From the NCBI RefSeq assembly GCF_001857945.1, contig NZ_CP017770.1:2294001-2358000 (forward strand): DNA of 64,000 nucleotides, written 5' to 3'. The notes beneath the pieces are model-generated. The model ran no database searches and had not been told where the DNA came from. It worked only from the letters and a program-made list of their open reading frames with translations. The stretch comes from Paenibacillus crassostreae (GTDB lineage Bacteria; Bacillota; Bacilli; Paenibacillales; Paenibacillaceae). Positions 49,333-58,299 of this stretch are shown piece by piece. The first letter of the stretch is position 1. The number at the start of each line of letters is the position of its first letter. Made by a program: the position numbers and the translations under genes.

Positions 49333-50502
49333 TTATATAGATTGTTGTTTCATTCGCCGCCAGAACCATAGAAAGGGTCGGAGTAGGAAATAGAGAAAAT
49401 GGAGCGATTTAGGCAGGGGTAACAATAACGCATCTCGAGAACTAGGAGAAAGCTTGATTAAGAGGTAAGTTAATTTCTGTTTCCCCGACATTAATGAAAA
49501 AATGTAGCGATGATAATGCCAAGCAACACTTTTCTCCGGTACCGGGTTTAATTGAACTATTCTTTTGATATAATAGAGGGCCATTACTGCTAATCGGTTA
49601 GATTTTGGGCTAACTGTTAATACTTCTAAATCACGAGAGATCTTCGTTGAAAATAATTGCGATAACAGGATCAACGCCTGCCCTACGTATTGCTGTCCTC
49701 CATATTGATTGAAATGAATATTCATATTTCCACTACTTATTGTAGGTAATAACCTTTCAATATCCATTAACCAACGTAACCGGAACCAACCATGTCTAGC
49801 ACCATGGTCACTAAGATAGTAGAGAAGATCCTCATTTCCCAAATAGTGAAACGTTTGATTAGACAATATCACATCATTTCTACGTTTCCACAATTGATCA
49901 AATGAGAAGGACTTGCTGAAATGAGGATTCAATCGCCAGTGGATTTCAACTTGTGCCATATGCTCATGATGCTCGAAAGATAGATGATGTGATTTCCTCT
50001 TCCAATTATCCAATAAATGCTCATCTTCCGACACATAGCCAAGTTGTACCAGTATGTCCTCCGTTTTCTCCACATCATCTGCGTGAACTAGAATATCTAT
50101 ATCCTTGGATGTTCTATGAGCCAGATTACCATAGAGTTGTATTGCAAGAACCGGTCCTTTTAGCAAGATAGTACGTATTCCATTGTTGGTAAATGCTTTG
50201 CAGATATGATTCATTTCTCTGCTTAGATGTAGCATCTTCATGGTGTTGTTATTATATTGTTGCTGAAGAGATTCCCTGACATTAGCCGGAATTAGTGTGG
50301 GGTTAAGTTCTTTCAATTTCAAATAAACAAGAGGATACACACGATGATGCATTACAAGCTTCACAAACCATTTCCAATCCAGATCGGATGTATATTGCTT
50401 AACAAGCATCTCATCCAGCGTTTCCTCACGTAAAATAAATAGTAAAAAAAATAATTCTTTGGACACATCACTTAGGTCCAATTCAATGGCATCTAATTTC
50501 AA
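49333..50502 (-). CDS. Nucleotidyltransferase-family protein (NTP_transf_5 type)
   Basis: A protein of about 389 residues from the uncharacterised nucleotidyltransferase group found in exopolysaccharide and lasso-peptide clusters. 'LLKGPVLAIQLYG' and 'RTSKDIDILV' (metal-binding D-x-D) form the transferase core at about 125 to 155, with 'EIHWRLNPHF' downstream. The rest is mostly helical. The open frame extends to 50568, overlapping manC, but a TTG at 50502 has GAGGT at good spacing and is preferred. In paeninodin-type clusters a nucleotidyltransferase tailors the peptide; here its target may be peptide or glycan. Confidence 0.75.
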   Translation of the reverse strand: MKLDAIELDLSDVSKELFFLLFILREETLDEMLVKQYTSDLDWKWFVKLVMHHRVYPLVYLKLKELNPTLIPANVRESLQQQYNNNTMKMLHLSREMNHICKAFTNNGIRTILLKGPVLAIQLYGNLAHRTSKDIDILVHADDVEKTEDILVQLGYVSEDEHLLDNWKRKSHHLSFEHHEHMAQVEIHWRLNPHFSKSFSFDQLWKRRNDVILSNQTFHYLGNEDLLYYLSDHGARHGWFRLRWLMDIERLLPTISSGNMNIHFNQYGGQQYVGQALILLSQLFSTKISRDLEVLTVSPKSNRLAVMALYYIKRIVQLNPVPEKSVAWHYHRYIFSLMSGKQKLTYLLIKLSPSSRDALLLPLPKSLHFLYFLLRPFLWFWRRMKQQSI

Positions 50503-50534
50503 TGTATTTACCTCACTATCTGATAATTGAATTT

Positions 50535-51911
50535 TCAGATCATAACAATCTCCGTTATTTCTCCCCAATTCATGGCCAGTCTCACAATGTCATCCTCAAC
50601 TAATTGACTACCTGTCTGCACCTCTATGATTTCGATATCGGTAATCGCTCGTAAGCTATGCTTCGCTTCCGTAGATATGACGATGACATCTCCCTTTTCA
50701 ATCATCCGAACAGTGCCATCCAATATCATTTCCCCTTGTCCCGATATAACCGTCCATACTTCACTGCGCAAAAGATGATATTGATAGCTTAAATTCTTCC
50801 CTTGAAGAATGCAGATCCGTTTGGTCAATACTTCATTTCCATTCGGATATTTAATGTAGTCTAACACACGATAGCGTCCCCAACGGCGCTCTTCATACAT
50901 CGGGCGCTGATCACCAAATTGCATCACTTCTTTAATTCGAATGCTGGCATTCTTCTCAGATACAAGAATCCCATCCGGACTTGCCGCAACGATTAAATTT
51001 GGAGATCCAATGACCGTTATCGGAATATCCAACTCATTAATAACATGTGTATTATGAGAATCCTCGGTCAAAGTGCCCTTTCCAATAACTGTGGATTGAA
51101 TTTCTTCGGTCAATACATTCCAAGTGCCTAAGTCTTTCCATATGCCTTTATACGGCATCACAACAATATTTTTTGCCTTTTCCACCACGGCATAATCGAA
51201 ACTTGTCTTTTCCATACGATTGTACTGATGTATTAATTCATCATATTGAATGGGAAGAGACTGCTCTAGGAGATGATTAATAACATACTCGAGGCGAAAA
51301 GCAAACACGCCACAATTCCAAAGCGCAGATTGCTCCATCAGTTGAAGAGCATGTTGTTCTTCAGGCTTCTCAACGAAATGGTTTACCCGTAAAAATTCCA
51401 TCCCATTATCCAATTTCGATGTGGATTGAGGTACGATGTAGCCGAATTTGGAAGAAGGATGATCTGGTAAGACACCCATCAATCCCAGATCAGCTTCGGT
51501 TTGCAACATTAGCGTTTCTAATTCTTTCACTTTCTCGAAGAAATGATCCTCTACAAACGGATCAACTGGAAGCACTATGACAACATCGTTAGGACTCGCA
51601 CCTTTAACGGAGTACAGGTAACCAGCCGCCAATGCAATAGCCGGAAATGTATCTCTACGTGCTGGCTCGACGACCATTTCTACTTCAAGTCCAAGCTGAT
51701 TTTGAAGCATTTCTACCTGTGATCGCCCTGTTGCCACAATGGCAGACTGCTGAAGACCCATTTGACCAAGCTGGCCCCATACTCTCTGAACCATGGACTC
51801 ACGCTGTCCAGAACCGTTATCCAATAATTTGAGAAACTGTTTGGAACGTGTCTCATTGGATAAGGGCCATAAGCGGTTTCCGCTACCTCCCGATAATAAA
51901 ACGATATGCAT
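50535..51911 (-). CDS. manC: Mannose-1-phosphate guanylyltransferase (GDP-mannose synthesis)
   Basis: A 458-residue enzyme making GDP-mannose from mannose-1-phosphate and GTP. The N-terminal nucleotidyltransferase domain starts 'MHIVLLSGGSGNRLWPLSN' with the GGSGxRLWPLS pyrophosphorylase loop and KQF, followed by 'VEPARRDTFPAIALAA' and 'VLPVDPF'. The C-terminal cupin at about 350 to 450 ('YQYHLLRSEVWTVISGQGEM') has the isomerase-like fold, but residues are too diverged from type-II PMI to claim isomerase activity. It sits directly beside mannosyltransferase-like GT4 genes (stop to start 1 bp), so the polymer probably contains mannose or a sugar derived from it. Confidence 0.9.
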   Translation of the reverse strand: MHIVLLSGGSGNRLWPLSNETRSKQFLKLLDNGSGQRESMVQRVWGQLGQMGLQQSAIVATGRSQVEMLQNQLGLEVEMVVEPARRDTFPAIALAAGYLYSVKGASPNDVVIVLPVDPFVEDHFFEKVKELETLMLQTEADLGLMGVLPDHPSSKFGYIVPQSTSKLDNGMEFLRVNHFVEKPEEQHALQLMEQSALWNCGVFAFRLEYVINHLLEQSLPIQYDELIHQYNRMEKTSFDYAVVEKAKNIVVMPYKGIWKDLGTWNVLTEEIQSTVIGKGTLTEDSHNTHVINELDIPITVIGSPNLIVAASPDGILVSEKNASIRIKEVMQFGDQRPMYEERRWGRYRVLDYIKYPNGNEVLTKRICILQGKNLSYQYHLLRSEVWTVISGQGEMILDGTVRMIEKGDVIVISTEAKHSLRAITDIEIIEVQTGSQLVEDDIVRLAMNWGEITEIVMI

Positions 51912-51912
51912 A

Positions 51913-53052
51913 TTAATAGCTCCCTTCCGCTTCCGTGATCTTGGTATTGATCTCTCTTGTTCCTAACAGACTCTCAATGCTGGACTGCAACTGTTCTATA
52001 AATAAATGCTCACTGAATTTCTCAGCATGCTGCCGAATTCGTTCTGAATTCCATTGATATTGATTGAACTGATCGATTGTCGCCATCAGTGAGCTTACGG
52101 ATTGCTCTTCGAAAAATAACCCCGTCTGTTCATCAACAACCGTGTCCAAGGCTCCACCCACACAGTAAGCAATAATCGGCCTGCCGCATGCATTAACTTC
52201 AAGCGGTGTTATGCCGAAATCTTCAATACCGGGAAAGATCAATGCTTTACAATGCTGCATATAACGGACGACCTCCTCATCACTTCTCCGCCCTAGAAAA
52301 GTGACCGTATCGCCAGCTAGCCGCTCAAGTCTCTGCCGATCTGGACCATCGCCAACTACGAGCAAACGTTGACCCAACTGAGTACAAGCCTCTACGGCCA
52401 AATCTATTCTTTTGTACGATACTAATCTGGAAACAACAAGAAAATAATCCTCTGGCTCCCCTTCTATTGCGTTGAACCGGCTAATCTCTACTGGAGGGAA
52501 AATAATCGGTGCATTCATTTCATAACATTGTTTGATCCGCTCTTTCACGATGGTTGAATTTGCAATCAGGCGATCCACATGCTTCGAGTTATTTCTATCC
52601 CATGTTTGGAGAGGGCGGATAAAACATTTTGCAAGTTTTTTTACGTTATTCGGGACTTGAACGCTTTCCATATACGCTTCATAATTCCATGCAAATCGCA
52701 TAGGTGTATGGCAATAACAAATATGGATACTCCCCCTACCCTTCCGTACTCCTTTGGCATAAGCACTACTGGAGCTAAGAATAAGGTCGTAGCCTTTCAC
52801 GTTCATTGAACGTACTGCGAACGGGTACAACCAGAAGAACATTTTGAATTTTTTTAATATTCCTGGAATTCGCTGCATCCAAGTCGTCTTGATATCAGCG
52901 TCCTGTAACTCGGGAAGAAGTTTATTTCGATCCACAATCGTTGTATAAATTGGCGCATCGGGGAACATTTTGTGGAATACAGCTACTACTCGTTCAGCAC
53001 CGCCCATTTGATTAAGGTAATCATGTACAATGGCTACTTTCAGATCACGCAT
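51913..53052 (-). CDS. GT4 glycosyltransferase, WbaZ-like mannosyltransferase type
   Basis: A 379-residue GT-B enzyme. 'VHDYLNQMGGAERVV' is the N-terminal acceptor-loop signature, and 'CYCHTPMRFAWN' is the motif of the WbaZ/mannosyltransferase subgroup. 'VVSRLVSYKRIDLAV' and 'GIEDFGITPLEVNACGRPIIA' give the E-x7-E donor site of GT4. With manC following directly, GDP-mannose is the probable donor. Its ATG shares one base with the preceding stop (TAATG). Confidence 0.88.
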   Translation of the reverse strand: MRDLKVAIVHDYLNQMGGAERVVAVFHKMFPDAPIYTTIVDRNKLLPELQDADIKTTWMQRIPGILKKFKMFFWLYPFAVRSMNVKGYDLILSSSSAYAKGVRKGRGSIHICYCHTPMRFAWNYEAYMESVQVPNNVKKLAKCFIRPLQTWDRNNSKHVDRLIANSTIVKERIKQCYEMNAPIIFPPVEISRFNAIEGEPEDYFLVVSRLVSYKRIDLAVEACTQLGQRLLVVGDGPDRQRLERLAGDTVTFLGRRSDEEVVRYMQHCKALIFPGIEDFGITPLEVNACGRPIIAYCVGGALDTVVDEQTGLFFEEQSVSSLMATIDQFNQYQWNSERIRQHAEKFSEHLFIEQLQSSIESLLGTREINTKITEAEGSY

Positions 53053-54248
53053 TACATCATCTCCCTTGCACGTTGATGTTCCAACAATTCATGACCAGGT
53101 CTGACCAATAGCTGCTGATAAATCAGTTCGACATTGTGAGAAGTCTGAGTGATGGAGAACCTCTCTTGTACCCGCTCCTGTCCATTGCGACTAAGCTTAG
53201 ACCAAAAGATCTCATCATCGAGTACTTGACGGATGCAATGTATGAGTTGCTCGACATTTCCAATCTCATACATGAGTCCACTCACACCATGTTGAATAAT
53301 CTCAGGGACGCCACCCCCTCGTGTCCCAACGACAGGCGTTCCTTGTGACATCGCTTCAATAATAACTCGGCCAAAGGGTTCTTTATCCGAACATAATAAA
53401 AGGAGATCTGCTGAACAGCAGATCTCCAATACATCTTCTCTGAATCCTGTGAATATGACGTTATCCTCAAGTTGTAACAACTTAACCTTCTCATGTAGTT
53501 GGTCGAGATATTGTTCGTTCTCTGACCTGAACTTAGCTTCTCCAACAATCCATAGAACCGTGTTTTGTTCCTCACCCACAAGAGTGGCGAATGCTTCAAT
53601 AGCATCCTCTTGTCTCTTCCATGGAGCAATCTGACCTATAATAGCCAACACTCGTGCATCTTGAGGTGTTCTTAATTCGACACGGGTACTTTCTCTAATG
53701 CCTTGTCTTACCTCGGGATTGAAACTCCTTAGTTCCACACCGTTATGTACGAGATGGCACCGCCCCGCTACAGAAGGATGATCTATGCCCTGAATGACAG
53801 ATTCGGAAATACCGATGAGTGCCTGCGACGTAAACCCTGCGAACTTGCGAACAATCTTGCCCATGTATCCCTGTGGAGGCATGTCTCGTAAATGCCACAC
53901 AACTGGCAGTCGATGGTACCATCTGAATAAACCTGCCATAATACCTGCTCTTATAGAATTGGCATGGATGAGATCCACATCATTTTTCTTCATTAGAAGA
54001 GCCAGCCTCCATCCTGCCCACAACATTCCCATAACATAGATCACTAGAAGAATCGGATTTTTGGTCATTCTCGCTCGGAAGCTAGGCAGCGCCACGACTT
54101 CAAGTCCTCGGTTACGCGCTCTCTCCAGCAATTCACCTTCGGGTGCAAACAGTATCGGATGTGCTAGAGTTAAATGTTGTGCAGTCAACAGTAGACTGAT
54201 CTCCGCACCACTGATCGAACTCGTATGGTTATAAAAGGCGATTCTCAT
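53052..54248 (-). CDS. GT4 glycosyltransferase
   Basis: A 398-residue GT-B enzyme with GT4 donor motifs ('IGQIAPWKRQEDAIEAF', 'SDKEPFGRVIIEAMSQGTPVVGTRGGGVPE') and the N-terminal 'SISGAEISLLLTAQHL'. It is cytoplasmic with a hydrophobic patch at about 75 to 90 for membrane contact. It is stop-start coupled on both sides (TAATG and ATGA). Sugar and acceptor not readable. Confidence 0.87.
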   Translation of the reverse strand: MRIAFYNHTSSISGAEISLLLTAQHLTLAHPILFAPEGELLERARNRGLEVVALPSFRARMTKNPILLVIYVMGMLWAGWRLALLMKKNDVDLIHANSIRAGIMAGLFRWYHRLPVVWHLRDMPPQGYMGKIVRKFAGFTSQALIGISESVIQGIDHPSVAGRCHLVHNGVELRSFNPEVRQGIRESTRVELRTPQDARVLAIIGQIAPWKRQEDAIEAFATLVGEEQNTVLWIVGEAKFRSENEQYLDQLHEKVKLLQLEDNVIFTGFREDVLEICCSADLLLLCSDKEPFGRVIIEAMSQGTPVVGTRGGGVPEIIQHGVSGLMYEIGNVEQLIHCIRQVLDDEIFWSKLSRNGQERVQERFSITQTSHNVELIYQQLLVRPGHELLEHQRAREMM

Positions 54249-55432
54249 CTTCTGAACCCCTTTCTTTTACTGATTTCTTCCGTAAATACCTCCGTCACAG
54301 CTTCCGCTACCCTCCCCCATGTATACTGACTCAGTACATGTTCTCTGCACTCTTCTCGGGAAGGAAGGTAAGAATCCTTATTCAGGACATCAATAATTTT
54401 CTTGCTTATCGATTCAGAAGTTCCGTCTTTAAACATTAAATCATCCGATATTTGATGTAAAATCTCCTTTGTTCCCCCATAAGGAGTCCCTAGCACTGGT
54501 GTTCCACAGGCAAGAGATTCTACGGTAATAAGACCGAATCCCTCTAGTGTGAGGGTTGGAACTAAGCTGAGATCTGCTGCTTGATAATACTGCACGAGTT
54601 CCTCATTGGATATTCTGCCGAGCAACTTAACATTAGAAGAAAGCCCAAGATGACCTATGAGTTCCTCATATTCTGCCCGCATCGGTCCATCTCCTCCGAT
54701 GAACAGCTGGACGTTAGGATGTGTTTGGACTACATCAACCATGGCATGAATTAAGCGATCAATTCCCATTCTCCGAACTAGTCTTCTTATGCAGAAGAGC
54801 AAAGGTTGATCCGAGAAAATACCTAGTTGTGTCCTTAATTCCTCACGATTGTGATGAGGTTGGAATCGATGATGGTCCACCGCTCCTGGTATAATATGTA
54901 TTTTTCTCTCATCCACTCCATATGTGTCGGTCAATACGTCTCTAAAGTACTCACTAAGAACAATGAAGCTATCCGAACGACGGTAAGTCATTTGTTCTAC
55001 TTGCTTCTTGATCCAAAACTTTGTTTCTTTGATTGCACCTGCATTCGTCTTTTCTTCTACTCTAGATTCCATTGCCCATGGTCCATGGAAATGTGTAACT
55101 ATGGGGATATGGGCGGGGATTTGGCTTCTTGTAACCATGGTTGTATAGAAAGCAAAATGAGGATTAAATACGTCCGGTTGAAAGCTGCTTATAGCTTCTT
55201 TAGCATGCTGTTGCACCGATCTCATCCGAGGGATAAAATGATTAACCTCTACTTCATGGGTTGCATTCTGAATATTCCTGTCTGATGGGAGATCAACTCC
55301 TTTTGGAGCCACAATCAACCCAAGTTCAGAGTGTCCATGTTCTTTCATTGCATTGGTGTAATCGGCGAAATAACGATTTAATCCACCATGCTGGATATCT
55401 ATCCATCCCATTCCAGTCGAAAGCACCTTCAT
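54245..55432 (-). CDS. GT4 glycosyltransferase
   Basis: A 395-residue GT-B enzyme. Motifs: 'GMGWIDIQHGGLNRYF' (N-terminal), 'HFHGPWAMES', 'RRLVRRMGIDRLIHAM', and donor site 'LTLEGFGLITVESLACGTPVLGTPYGGTKE'. Its last bases overlap the next gene's ATG (ATGA). It belongs to the same polysaccharide operon; substrate unknown. Confidence 0.87.
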   Translation of the reverse strand: MKVLSTGMGWIDIQHGGLNRYFADYTNAMKEHGHSELGLIVAPKGVDLPSDRNIQNATHEVEVNHFIPRMRSVQQHAKEAISSFQPDVFNPHFAFYTTMVTRSQIPAHIPIVTHFHGPWAMESRVEEKTNAGAIKETKFWIKKQVEQMTYRRSDSFIVLSEYFRDVLTDTYGVDERKIHIIPGAVDHHRFQPHHNREELRTQLGIFSDQPLLFCIRRLVRRMGIDRLIHAMVDVVQTHPNVQLFIGGDGPMRAEYEELIGHLGLSSNVKLLGRISNEELVQYYQAADLSLVPTLTLEGFGLITVESLACGTPVLGTPYGGTKEILHQISDDLMFKDGTSESISKKIIDVLNKDSYLPSREECREHVLSQYTWGRVAEAVTEVFTEEISKRKGFRR

Positions 55433-55459
55433 AATTATCTCTCTTTTCTTCAGTGAAAT

Positions 55460-56512
55460 TTAACTGATCCGAAGTTCTTCATAAATTTTTATCGTCTCTT
55501 TAGCGACCCGTTCTACTTTGTAGAAATCCAATCCCTGTTGTGCAGAAACTTTATATTTGTCACGAAGTTCCTCATCACACAGCATTGTAATAATTGCTTC
55601 TGCTAACTTGTCTGGAGATCTCGGTGGTACAATCATGCCGGAATTCCCATAATTCAATGCTTCTGGTATACCGTCTACATCGGTTGCGATTATGGCACAA
55701 CCCGCTTCCCTAGCTTCAACCAATACTAACGGAAATGGATCTTTATGTGAGGCTAGTACAAATACTTCTGCAGAACTCATATATTTATGGGGGTCGGCCT
55801 GGAACCCCTCGAAATGTATCCTTTGATGATTGAATGATTGGGCAGCTTTTAATTTAAATACGTCTCTGTCCGGTCCATCTCCAACGATATACAACTCTGA
55901 ATCTGGGCATTCGACGGAAACGATGTCAAACGCTTCGATTAAATCTGATATACCCTTTCGCTCATTTAATCCAGCAACAGTAACAATCGAACGGCCCTTT
56001 AGTGAGATACCATCTGTATCTTCTATTCGCTTGCTTCCTATTGTTCCGTTTAAAACAACACGTAATTTCTGCTCTTCTACACCCCGGTTCGCCATCGATT
56101 TAGCCACTGCTTGGCTTACCGCTATGACTGAATCTCCAACCTTCATGTAGTCCGCACTCTTCTGAAATTCATTATGTACATGCGTTACAATTTTATATTT
56201 CTGAAACCCTTTCAAATATCTTGAGTACAAAGCTCCAGTCATCATATGTGCATGGATAATATCTGGCTTAAATACTTTGACTATTTTTCGAAAAACAAAA
56301 AAAGCCTGCATCATTTGTGCTGGCTTTCTCGTCTGATCAAGTTTATAATGTTGAACATTATTCTTTCGCAACAGTTCTATATACTCCCCACCCTCAGATG
56401 CAACCGCTACATTATGACCCAATCTAGCCTGCTCGCAGGCTAAATCGATCATAACATTAACAATTCCGTTACCAGACTGTTTAACATGATTGGCTATATG
56501 AAGAATATTCAT
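55460..56512 (-). CDS. GT4 glycosyltransferase
   Basis: A 350-residue GT-B enzyme with 'HVKQSGNGIVNVMIDLACEQ' (N-terminal loop), 'HAHMMTGALYSRYL', 'VAGLNERKGISDLIEAF' and donor site 'KDPFPLVLVEAREAGCAIIATDVDGIPE'. It is a typical cytoplasmic EPS glycosyltransferase, separated by 27 bp from the next gene. Substrate unknown. Confidence 0.87.
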   Translation of the reverse strand: MNILHIANHVKQSGNGIVNVMIDLACEQARLGHNVAVASEGGEYIELLRKNNVQHYKLDQTRKPAQMMQAFFVFRKIVKVFKPDIIHAHMMTGALYSRYLKGFQKYKIVTHVHNEFQKSADYMKVGDSVIAVSQAVAKSMANRGVEEQKLRVVLNGTIGSKRIEDTDGISLKGRSIVTVAGLNERKGISDLIEAFDIVSVECPDSELYIVGDGPDRDVFKLKAAQSFNHQRIHFEGFQADPHKYMSSAEVFVLASHKDPFPLVLVEAREAGCAIIATDVDGIPEALNYGNSGMIVPPRSPDKLAEAIITMLCDEELRDKYKVSAQQGLDFYKVERVAKETIKIYEELRIS

Positions 56513-56580
56513 GCTCTCACCTCATTTTGGTTTTCACTTTCAATTCATTTATTTGAGTACTTCAATATTTGCAACTTAGC

Positions 56581-57090
56581 TTATAGTCTATATGAAATAA
56601 CCTTTGCTGGAACTCCGGCAACAATAGAATAAGGTTCCGTACTCTTAGTAACTACCGCTCCAGCTGCCACAACTGTTCCTTTTCCTAGTGTTACACCGGG
56701 GAGAATTATACTTTGGGATCCAATCCAACAATCTTCATTAATAATTACATCTCTTTCGATAAAGTTTTGATCACGAATAACGGTATTCTTTTCTATTCCA
56801 TGGTTCATACTAGTTATAAATACGTTTGGACCTAAAATCGCCGATTTACCAATAATTATTTTCGCATTTTCTGAAGCCCACAAACGGCATTCTTCACCAA
56901 TTGTTACTTTAGTATTGAGATAGATATTATTAGGATTACGAAATGATGTAGTAACATCTATGACGGCATCATTATAAGCTCCAAGTTTTGGAATAGAACC
57001 AAAACTTCGATCGTATAGGTTTAATAGCATCTTTACAACGTATGACCAAAATCGAATGCTAAATAAACATTTTATTAATTTTGAAAACAT
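56581..57090 (-). CDS. Left-handed beta-helix acyltransferase (WcaF/maltose-acetyltransferase-like)
   Basis: A 169-residue hexapeptide-repeat transferase. Repeats with I/V-G-x pattern run from about 60 to 165 ('IIIGKSAILGPNVFITSMNHGI', then 'VIINEDCWIGSQSIILPGVTLG', 'GTVVAAGAVVTKS'). The catalytic His sits in 'SMNHGI'. It is the usual O-acetyl- or O-acyl-transferase of EPS clusters, adding acyl groups to sugar units from an acyl-CoA. Confidence 0.87.
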   Translation of the reverse strand: MFSKLIKCLFSIRFWSYVVKMLLNLYDRSFGSIPKLGAYNDAVIDVTTSFRNPNNIYLNTKVTIGEECRLWASENAKIIIGKSAILGPNVFITSMNHGIEKNTVIRDQNFIERDVIINEDCWIGSQSIILPGVTLGKGTVVAAGAVVTKSTEPYSIVAGVPAKVISYRL

Positions 57091-57137
57091 AACATTCCCC
57101 CTATTGTTACTGATAAAGTAACACAGTGGTTATAATA

Positions 57138-58283
57138 TTAACCAATTTCCTTCTTACTAATTTTCTCATAAAAATGAATGGTGTCTTTCGCTATCTCCGA
57201 CCATTTATATTGCTGTGCGGTTTCGTAAGCATTGTGTCTTAACTGATCAAGCATGTTCGTATTGGAGAACAAATAATTTAAAACATTCTCAATTGACTCG
57301 TAATCTGCCGGAGGTATTATTTTTGAGTCGTAACCATCTTTTAGTATCATTAAAGGCCCTTGAGTAGCTGTTGCAAGAGGTGCTAAACCACACGCCATTG
57401 CTTCAATTAGTACTAATCCAAAGCCTTCTGCCAATGATGGGAACAACAAAATGTGTTTACCCTGTAGGAGGATTGGCAATTCTTGATGTTCATATTTACT
57501 AATAACTTGTATCTGATTATGTACCGCAGGATCATAGTCCTCAAGTACCTTTTCAGCCATACAACCCGTACCGATAAATGACAGCTCGACATTAGGATAT
57601 TTTTTTAATATTGAATTCATTGCTTTTGCAGTATAGAAAATACCCTTCCTAGATATATAACTTCCTATTTGTACAATATGTACTTTATCCTTTTTTTCAA
57701 TAGATAAGATATTAACTGGTAAATCAATAAAATAATCAGGAAGCCCATTACTGATTGTCCGAGAATACTGCCTATTGATTTTCAACTTCTCAATAGAATA
57801 AATTAAGTCATAATCATTTAAAAACAAACAACCGTCAGCTTTTCGGAACGAAGTTGCTACTTCCCACAATCTGATACCCCCATGATATATAGGATACTTC
57901 CATGAAAGTTTAACGTTCCCTATATGTTGTTGATCTAGGAGGCTGTCATGGACAGTATGTTCTAGCCCATGACTTCTTGATATGAGTAGAGTCTCAGACT
58001 TTTTTTTGCGGTTTCTAAACAGGCTTAAGATCCACGCATCTCCACTTGAAGCATCAATAACGTCAATGTTTTGTTTCCTTGCATTTATTTTTACATACAA
58101 AAAAAAGAATAATGGAAATAAAAATGATTTTAGTTTATTTGGTACATAGGATGGAATACTATCGAAGGAATAAATGGAAGCATGATGCCCTAATTTTTCA
58201 TACTCCTGATAAAGTTGATAGGTTACTCCTGGGGCTCCTTCATTTTTGTTCAAATTATGATGAATGGATAAAAGTATGTTCAT
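57138..58283 (-). CDS. GT4 glycosyltransferase
   Basis: A 381-residue GT-B enzyme: 'HHNLNKNEGAPGVTYQL' (N-terminal), 'SRSHGLEHTVHDSLL', 'VQIGSYISRKGIFY', donor site 'PSLAEGFGLVLIEAMACGLAPLATATQGP'. The DNA is much richer in A+T than the glycosyltransferase genes left of 56.5 kb, in line with the variable core of a polysaccharide locus. Confidence 0.86.
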   Translation of the reverse strand: MNILLSIHHNLNKNEGAPGVTYQLYQEYEKLGHHASIYSFDSIPSYVPNKLKSFLFPLFFFLYVKINARKQNIDVIDASSGDAWILSLFRNRKKKSETLLISRSHGLEHTVHDSLLDQQHIGNVKLSWKYPIYHGGIRLWEVATSFRKADGCLFLNDYDLIYSIEKLKINRQYSRTISNGLPDYFIDLPVNILSIEKKDKVHIVQIGSYISRKGIFYTAKAMNSILKKYPNVELSFIGTGCMAEKVLEDYDPAVHNQIQVISKYEHQELPILLQGKHILLFPSLAEGFGLVLIEAMACGLAPLATATQGPLMILKDGYDSKIIPPADYESIENVLNYLFSNTNMLDQLRHNAYETAQQYKWSEIAKDTIHFYEKISKKEIG

Positions 58284-58299
58284 TTACTGTTTTTCCTTT

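Noticed and set aside
46634..50502. Complete lasso-peptide gene cluster
   Set aside because: No macrolactam synthetase, kinase or precursor gene is present in the gaps; only the B1, B2, exporter and nucleotidyltransferase types are seen.
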